Below, in pieces: positions 58,245 to 64,000 of a stretch of 64,000 bases of DNA. The DNA is taken from assembly GCA_022385805.1 (NCBI GenBank), contig MU277705.1, positions 1-64,000 on the forward strand. Direction: 5' to 3'. The position numbers and the translations under genes were made by a program. How positions within the stretch are numbered: the stretch's first letter is position 1; every line of letters starts with the position of its first letter. The DNA is from Pilatotrama ljubarskyi. Its lineage: Eukaryota > Basidiomycota > Agaricomycetes > Polyporales > Polyporaceae. Under the pieces are notes generated by a model. The model saw only the letters and a list, made by a program, of their open reading frames with translations, searched no databases and had not been told where the DNA came from.

Positions 58245-59215
58245 AGGATCCCGTTAACAATCGGGCGAGGCGACAAGTGGTGAGCATTGAGCATTGTGTT
58301 ATGTTGTGTTGTGATACCTAGGTTAGTGTACTGTGTCCGCGCGGGCGTGGCGACTGTATCATCCCATTCCCCGTCCGTCTGAGCTTTCTTTTTATGTGCG
58401 TGCGTCTGGGTGTCGAAGTTCGGGGCTGTCGAGTTCGCGTTCGCATCATGCATCATCACCATCATCATCGTGACCACACGGCCCATTATACGTAGGAGGT
58501 AGATGTCGCTCGTGCACATATCTATGTTGTTAATACCCAGTCTCGCAGAACAAGACACATCTCTGATATTCCATCTAGAAGTCGCTCTGCTGAGTCTCTG
58601 CCTTTCATCTCAGTACCCAACATATGGGTATGGATGGTGCACCCTTCCAATGCCCAGAGCGGATGTGCACAACGCGTCTCTGCACATACACCACGCGATT
58701 ACGGGGCTGGATCTTGTGGATACATGGCAGACGACATGTTTGCAGGGCCAGGGCAATCAATGGCGGTAGTAACGTCGGAAGCAAAGCACATTTCGTCGAA
58801 CATCAACTGCAAATCAAGGGAAGTGAAAGGCGCACCAGAACCCCTCCACTCGGAGATGGATGTTCCACGCTAACGAGCATCAGGCGTCAGGGGATACATG
58901 CGACGAGAGGTATCTGAATTTAGTCTGACGGCGGAAGCGGTAGCGTCTGAACGCTCGCGACCTCCGCCCTTGCATGCACTATGAGAGGGTTGCTCATGTC
59001 GGGGTCCTGGGGGGAAAGTACGGCGCGGGTCGCTCCGAGGTTGCAAAGGAGGGCCGAGGCGAGCAGCTGGACGCAATGAAGGCATTCCAGGTCATGGAGC
59101 GTACCTCGATGTGTGGTATTATCATGATAACGGGCGACAGAGCGAGGTAACATGTCGCGCGGCAGCGGCGGATGCAGGGTGCACGGCTGAATACTATCCG
59201 GCTGAAGTGCAGGGA
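58245..59215. other. intergenic region, no firm gene
   Basis: About 1.0 kb. A 77-codon minus-strand frame at 58920-59153 reads somewhat like protein but has no family match I know and no promoter signal, so it is not called. Confidence 0.3.
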
Positions 59216-59515
59216 TTACTTCTTGGCAGTCTTCTTGCTCTCCACGAAGAGCACACGGGCCTTCACTGTATGATAAGATACGTTAGGAATTAGGCGAACG
59301 AAAGATGACGCATGACGCACCCCGCGGATCGTACTTCACCGCCGCCAGCCGGGGACCCAGACGCAGCCTCTGAGTCGTGTAGAAGTAGCCCGTCTGGGCG
59401 GTAGAGACCATTCGGACAATGAGTGTCCTAGGTTTTCCACGGCATGGGTTAGGGAATCTCGAGCTGGATGGAGGGAAAGCTACTGGACGTACCTAGCCTT
59501 GGACTTTGCAGCCAT
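59216..59515 (-). CDS. mitochondrial large-subunit ribosomal protein bL33m
   Basis: Three tiny exons join into 59 codons: MAAKSKA, then RTLIVRMVSTAQTGYFYTTQ and RLRLGPRLAAVKYDPR, then VKARVLFVESKKTAKK. The pattern of basic start, LVRLVSTA-type strand, GxFY(T/V)T, K(Y)DP and VLFVE(S/A)K is that of bacterial and mitochondrial L33. Intron 1 begins GTACGT after AAGGCTAG; intron 2 begins GTGCGTC after GATCCGCGGG, and splices restore the frame at both. The length matches the family (50-60 residues). The protein is a structural part of the mitochondrial 50S-type subunit. The gene is missed by simple open-frame length filters because every exon is short. Confidence 0.85.
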
Positions 59516-60615
59516 GGCCAGCAATTGACGGAGTCGGAATAAGCCTCGCGCGCCAACGATTCCGGAGATTCCTCTTCGTGACGTAACGGGAGGGTGACAC
59601 CACGTGGCCAGTCACGGCGCCGGAACCTCATGCTTCATGTCCTGCTGAACTTCTTGCACGCTCTCCTCGATCATGAATGACAACAATTGCGCATCTACGG
59701 CTTTTTGAACGGCCGTCAGCTTGTCTAGCAAGCCGCAGTGCAGCTGGCTATCCAGAGCCACGGATTCTGGCTCAACTTTGTGACGGTATGCACCGTGTTG
59801 TATCCGACTTCACCGCCTTGCGTCCAGCTGACTATCGCTCGGCCTCCAGTGATGCCTCCGTATCTTCTGGCACTTTTGGACTGGCAGACGGGTGCGATCT
59901 GCAGTATCTCCGCGTTGTGCCACCTGCCTCGGTCTTGGCGGTCTGCCAGCGCTCTGGAATTCGAAGACATGCGGATTCGCCTCCACGCGGCCCATGTGCA
60001 GCTGGGACTTCCTCATCCAGATGGACCTTGCATGATCGTTCTAAATGCTTGGCGACGATAACTTGACAAACGTTGTTCTTGCCGCTTTCGGCCGATGATA
60101 TCACCGGGTGCTTCGTGCATCGCCCGGCAGCTCACTGGTCGAACCTGTTGCATCTCGGCGGACCCGCCGGCTTATAGCGGTAACAGACTCGCGGGACGAT
60201 GCTGCTTGATGGCCGCGTTCGTGCACAATGTCCCTGGGGAGAGTTGCGGCTTCATGTTGTCCAATCATCCGCTATAGAGCGGTTCACGACCTTTACTGCT
60301 CGGTGAGTGCTATAGCACTGTGAACTCGAGCTGCAGGCGCATTCATCGTCACCTCGTCGTCAGACTAGATACTTGCACTCAATCATGCTGACGGGGATGC
60401 TTCCGACTAGAACGCCTTCTCCCACATGACGGGGCTTCTATCGTCGTAGTACCTGGAATGCTCGAATGGTCCTCATGCCTCCTGCCTTCACCCGTCCCTC
60501 GGACCTTGCAATTCCTCCGCATTCTATGGCTTACCTCCTCTGATGCTCGCTGATATGCCTCAAGAGCCATATGCGCAAGTTGGCTTCTCTTTCTTGGCAG
60601 TCGCCCCATGCATCA
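59516..60615. other. intergenic region, no gene seen
   Basis: About 1.1 kb between bL33m and the protease promoter (divergent). Open frames up to 129 codons occur on both strands near 59680-60060 but show no splice-consistent model or motif. Confidence 0.3.
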
Positions 60616-60622
60616 TATAAAA
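60616..60622 (+). promoter_or_regulatory. TATA box of the deuterolysin gene
   Basis: TATAAAA lies 84 nt upstream of the start codon at 60700. Confidence 0.65.
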
Positions 60623-60699
60623 TGCTGCTATGTTCGTCCCGGAACTGCAGACTCTCGAGTAGCAGTCTACATATCGTGCAGTTCTTCTGAGCCGTTGCG

Positions 60700-62116
60700 A
60701 TGTTCTCTCTTGCGCTCGTCACCCTCGGTATCACAGCCGCGCTCTCCTTCGCCACCCCGGCGAAGCGCGCTCCTGCGCTCGAGGTCTCTCTCACCGGTCC
60801 GTTGCCCTTCGCCATGATACCTTCCTTGACTGATGTCCGATGTGATAGCTCCAACTGAGGTCCACTCCATCGACGACATCAAGGTCACCGCCGCCGTGAC
60901 CAACACCGGCTCCGAGGCTCTCAAGGTCCTCAAGTTCGGCACCGTTCTCGACAGCGACCTGCCGACCCGCTCCTTCACGGTCAGCAAGGATGGTGTCGCC
61001 GCCGACTTTACGGGTATCAAACTCCAGATCGACCTCGAGTCTCTCGATGACTCTGCTTTCGTCGTGATTCCCGCTGGCGAGACCGTCCTGGTCGAGCATG
61101 AGGGTATGTCCTTCTGTGCGTCTTCATGGGCCTATAGCTGATAGTGACTCCCTCAGTCGCCCCGCTTTACAACTTCGAGAAGCTCGGCACGGGCGCGTTC
61201 GAGTTCGAGCCCGTCACGACCTTCCAGGTCATCGAGGCGGACGCGAAACCGCACGCGTACAAGATCTCCGCCAAGAAGTTCACCGTCAATGTCAAGCAGG
61301 ACGTCGCGAAGCGCGAGCTCAAGGCCAAGCATGACAAGCGCGCGAGGGTCTCGTGCTCGAACAGCAGCCAGAGCAGCTTCATCTCGTCGAGCTATAGCGA
61401 GGGCAAGAGTCTCGCGTCGATTGCATCGAGCTATGTGGCCAGCCATGGTGCCGACTCGCTGTTCAAGTCTTACTTTGGGTCGACCTCGGTTCGTGATATT
61501 GTCGTTTCGCTTTGGTAGATGTGTTGAATGTCATGATAGACTTCTACGGTCCGCAACGTGCTCAATGTGAGCGATCGCTTGGACACCTCTGCACACACAT
61601 ACTAACAAATATTTCTCTCGTACAGAATGTCGCCAATGAAAACTCGAGCAGCCGCACCCTGAACTGCGCTGACCCGTATGGCGCTTGCAGCAACGGCGTG
61701 ATCGCCTATACCGTGATCTCCACCACCAACATCTAGTGCGTCTCTCGCATATTCCTTACGCGTCCTTTGCTGTTTGCTAAGCGTGTTCACTGCGATACGC
61801 AGCTTCTGCTCGATTTTTTACAACGAGGTGACGACTTCCCGCCTCTGCAGCGGCACGTCCGTCGCGTCGCGTAACATCCGCGGCGGCACCGTGCTCCACG
61901 AGCTCACGCACGCCACTTCGGGCACGGACGATATCGGCTACGGCTGCTCGTACGATCAGAGCCTCGGGCAGTCCAGCCCGAGCCAGGCAGCCATCAACGC
62001 CGACAACTACAACGTACGTCCACTCCTGCTGCGGCTGGGTTGTGGCCAAGGGGCTGTGACTGAATTCCGGGTTATAGTGCTTCGCCACTCAGGTCTACCA
62101 GAACACGCAGTGCTAA
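60700..62116 (+). CDS. deuterolysin-type metalloprotease (peptidase family M35), secreted
   Basis: Seven exons, 60700-60796, 60849-61103, 61157-61488, 61540-61566, 61626-61735, 61803-62013 and 62078-62116, join to 1071 nt and encode 356 residues. The signal peptide is MFSLALVTLGITAALSFATP, followed by a propeptide of about 165 residues that ends near KHDKRAR, a basic processing site. The mature enzyme starts about VSCSNSSQSSF. Its zinc site is HELTHATSGTDDIGYGC, matching HExxH plus the GTxD ligand Asp of aspzincins. Paired Cys (LNC, GAC, FCS, RLC, GYGC, NCF, TQC) fit the disulphide-rich M35 fold. It is an extracellular endopeptidase, probably for nutrient nitrogen. A 27-nt exon is needed to restore the frame before NVANENSSSRTLNC. 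Confidence 0.93.
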
Positions 62117-62622
62117 GCGGTCCAATGGTGCGGTGACCGTGAGTGTCTAGAGTGGATTAAGAGCTGTATCTAGTTGCAAGGGATTACGCCGAATGCCTGT
62201 ACCATGTCAATTATATTACGGGCAACTTGCGGTCAATGTGTGGTTCTCTCTGATGCGTCTACCAAACGGTTCCGGGATGGTGAGCTCGCCGGTCAGTTGT
62301 GGTACCTGCTTCGAGAACTATTGAAGCTCGACTTGCGTCCTGCTCAATCCCAACCCTCACAAGCGGCCCTGTGTTGAACCATAAGAATCTGGAAGAGTCG
62401 GCAAACGATTGTACGTAACGTCGTCGGAGTCAAGGTGCCACGGTTGTTCGGTGCGTGTTTCGTGCGAATGCAGGTTCCTCCCTTCTCCTACCGGCGAGCT
62501 ACGAAGGCTTCAAGTTTAACTGCATCGTAGAGTGTACCGACGCAAAACAAGTCCCTGCCAAATAGCCACTTGTCTTGGCATTGGTACACAACTACTAGGT
62601 GTGTTCCCTTTAAAGCATTCTC
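62117..62622. other. intergenic region, no gene seen
   Basis: These 506 bp between two plus-strand genes hold no supported feature, although a 5' exon of the next gene could lie here. Confidence 0.3.
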
Positions 62623-64000
62623 ATGCACTACGATTTAGAAAGTCCCAGAGGCTCGTCCTCTCACATATGGTACAGTACATTCCAGCCGCTGAACGGTCCT
62701 AATCCATCTCCATCCGCGTTCAAGCAGGTCATGGCGCTCGGTGTTGGAGAGGTGTTACTCAAGGAGGTGAGTATCCGACACTATAGTCTTCCTCCCTGGG
62801 CAATGAGTGAGTACCTCGGAATGCTCATATCGTTCTGCAGGACCCCGACAAGAAGCATGATATCAAGCCTTCGGTGGCCCCGGATCTGTACCCGAAGTCC
62901 CACCTGTCCGGAATGGTAGGTCTGGTCTGTCATCTATCATGGGCTCTTCTGTGCGTTCCGAAAGGCTGATAGTACGATATTCCCCAGATTGTCGATGAGA
63001 AGAAAGTTCATTTCGGCCTTCGAGTCTCTCAACCACCAGCCCCTGAAAACGCCTCGGCTGTAAGTGCTGCGGGAGATTGCCTCCGGACATGCTTCAATAA
63101 GCGCTAACACGACTTCCAGGGCCCTGATGTCCCCAGCAATCTCAGGGATGACAGTGGCAATGGGCAGGAACCGCCAGCAGGACCTCTCCCTGCTGACGCA
63201 ACAAGTACGCGTCGCAGTCAGGACGGACGTTTACTCCCGTCCGTCGAGGTGGTCCTTCCGAGTTACGCCCAGGTCAAAAGGATGAGGATTCAGGCATCTC
63301 GGGCGCAGGAAAGCGAAAACGAACGGCGTAGGTCAGGCTCAGCAAACATGTCCTCGGCCGACCGACCTATGGTCTCGGTTAAGGCGGAGCCTCGCGATGA
63401 TGCCGATTCGAAACCGCTTCTGGACCTCGACAAGCTTGACCCGCTCAGGATCAAAGAGGTATTGCGTGCTGCCGTTGAGGATATGAAGAACGTAAGTGAG
63501 CACTCGGGGCCTGAACTCGAAAAGTGCATCGAACGATTGAAGACCAAGCCATTCCATATACAGCCCGACATCAAGGTAAAGGCAGAGATGCTCAGCGACG
63601 AAGCGCTCCTCGACGCTCTTACGTGGGAGGGTATGAACTATCGCTATCCTATCCCGGTCCCTCCGGAAATCGCCAACTATCCGCTACGTCGCGACTACAT
63701 ATCCAATCTCTACGGAGGGAATATACAGGAAACCGCGCCCAGACCCAGGAAAGATCTCCTTGAGTGGCATGGTTTGGACGACTGGTTCTTTTTGAGCCTG
63801 GACTACAATCCGCACGCACCCCAGAAGCCCGGTTTTTCTGGCTTATTCTTCGGAGGGAATCACTCGGGGGTGCATGTTGAGCGCACTTTCGTGAGGATGG
63901 CACCAGGGAGGTGGGTCTATATGGGGCAGTACAGGGTCGAACCAGGCAAGGCTCTGAGCAGAGAGGCGTGGCATACCCTCACGCCCAACGTAAGCATTCA
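62623..64000 (+). CDS. agaricomycete protein with DUF6697-like domain, truncated by the window edge
   Basis: The proposed start MHYDLESPRGSSSHIWYS is followed by short exons (DPDKKHDIKPSVAPDLYP, IVDEKKVHFGLRVSQPPAPE) and a disordered Ser/Arg-rich part. The globular region reads YPIPVPPEIANYPLRRDYIS, LYGGNIQETAPRPRKDLLEW, HGLDDWFFLSLDYNPHAPQK, PGFSGLFFGG, RTFVRMAPGRWVYMGQYRV and REAWHTLTPNV. The Y-N-P-H-A-P, G-L-F-F and W-x-Y-x-G-x-Y features are those I associate with the fungal DUF6697 family, whose function is unknown. The right edge cuts the gene. The start is uncertain and an upstream exon is possible. Confidence 0.72.

Noticed and set aside
58920..59153. 77-codon minus-strand frame downstream of bL33m
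   Set aside because: It has an ATG and fair amino-acid composition, but no family, no promoter and no splice support, so it was not called.
59677..60066. Overlapping open frames of 129 and 107 codons near 59.7-60.1 kb
   Set aside because: Both frames and the opposite strand are open at similar length, which points to base composition rather than a gene.

Overview
The window is nuclear DNA from a filamentous basidiomycete, most likely a wood-decaying white-rot species of the Polyporales type. The evidence is the many short GT-AG introns (about 45-70 nt), TATA boxes 60-120 nt upstream of start codons, and the gene content: two laccases, a GH79 glycosidase, a GH10 xylanase with a CBM1 module, an AA9 oxygenase and a deuterolysin. 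An intron-containing nuclear tRNA-Tyr is also present. Coding exons are G+C rich; intergenic gaps reach 3 kb and show little recognisable content. All gene models were spliced by eye from frame and motif continuity, so small exon-boundary errors are possible.

Layout. 0.26-5.9 kb: three paralogous 2-oxoglutarate/Fe(II) oxygenases in alternating orientation. The first is broken and the second and third look intact. 6.6-8.8 kb: a MYND zinc-finger protein with an apparent frameshift near its start. 9.2-9.3 kb: tRNA-Tyr(GTA). 9.9-11.7 kb: secreted GH79. 12.1-12.7 kb: a 34/37 inverted repeat. 12.9-18.9 kb: two laccases in tandem on the minus strand. 22.2 kb: a small secreted protein. 23.3-26.1 kb: a divergent pair, NF-YC/Hap5 and RuvB-like 1, sharing a 224-bp promoter. 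28.5-29.7 kb: a decayed AA9 gene. 31.0-32.9 kb: an unrecognised intron-rich gene. 33.5-35.5 kb: an ER DnaJ/TPR co-chaperone. 36.1-39.7 kb: a Pro/Gln-rich coiled-coil protein with a Cys-rich finger. 41.2-43.4 kb: IMP dehydrogenase. 44.1-45.8 kb: CBM1-GH10 xylanase with a 5-nt micro-exon. 46.1-51.2 kb: a large protein with an EF-hand and three ZZ-type zinc fingers. 52.2-53.4 kb: an unspliced disordered protein. 54.0-56.2 kb: an MFS transporter. 57.0-58.2 kb: an SH3 protein. 59.2-59.5 kb: mitochondrial ribosomal protein bL33m. 60.7-62.1 kb: deuterolysin (M35). 62.6 kb to the right edge: a truncated gene, probably of the DUF6697 type.

Function. Secreted plant-wall and protein degradation (GH79, laccases, AA9 remnant, CBM1-GH10, M35) is interspersed with ordinary housekeeping genes (RVB1, NF-YC, IMPDH, DnaJ, bL33m). 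This looks like a typical agaricomycete chromosome arm rather than a biosynthetic cluster. I found no convincing previously undescribed multi-gene system. The most informative oddities are the decaying members of expanded families (2OG oxygenase, AA9), micro-exons of 5, 16 and 27 nt, a stop-free in-frame intron in IMP dehydrogenase, the inverted repeat beside the laccases, and the EF-hand/triple-ZZ protein.
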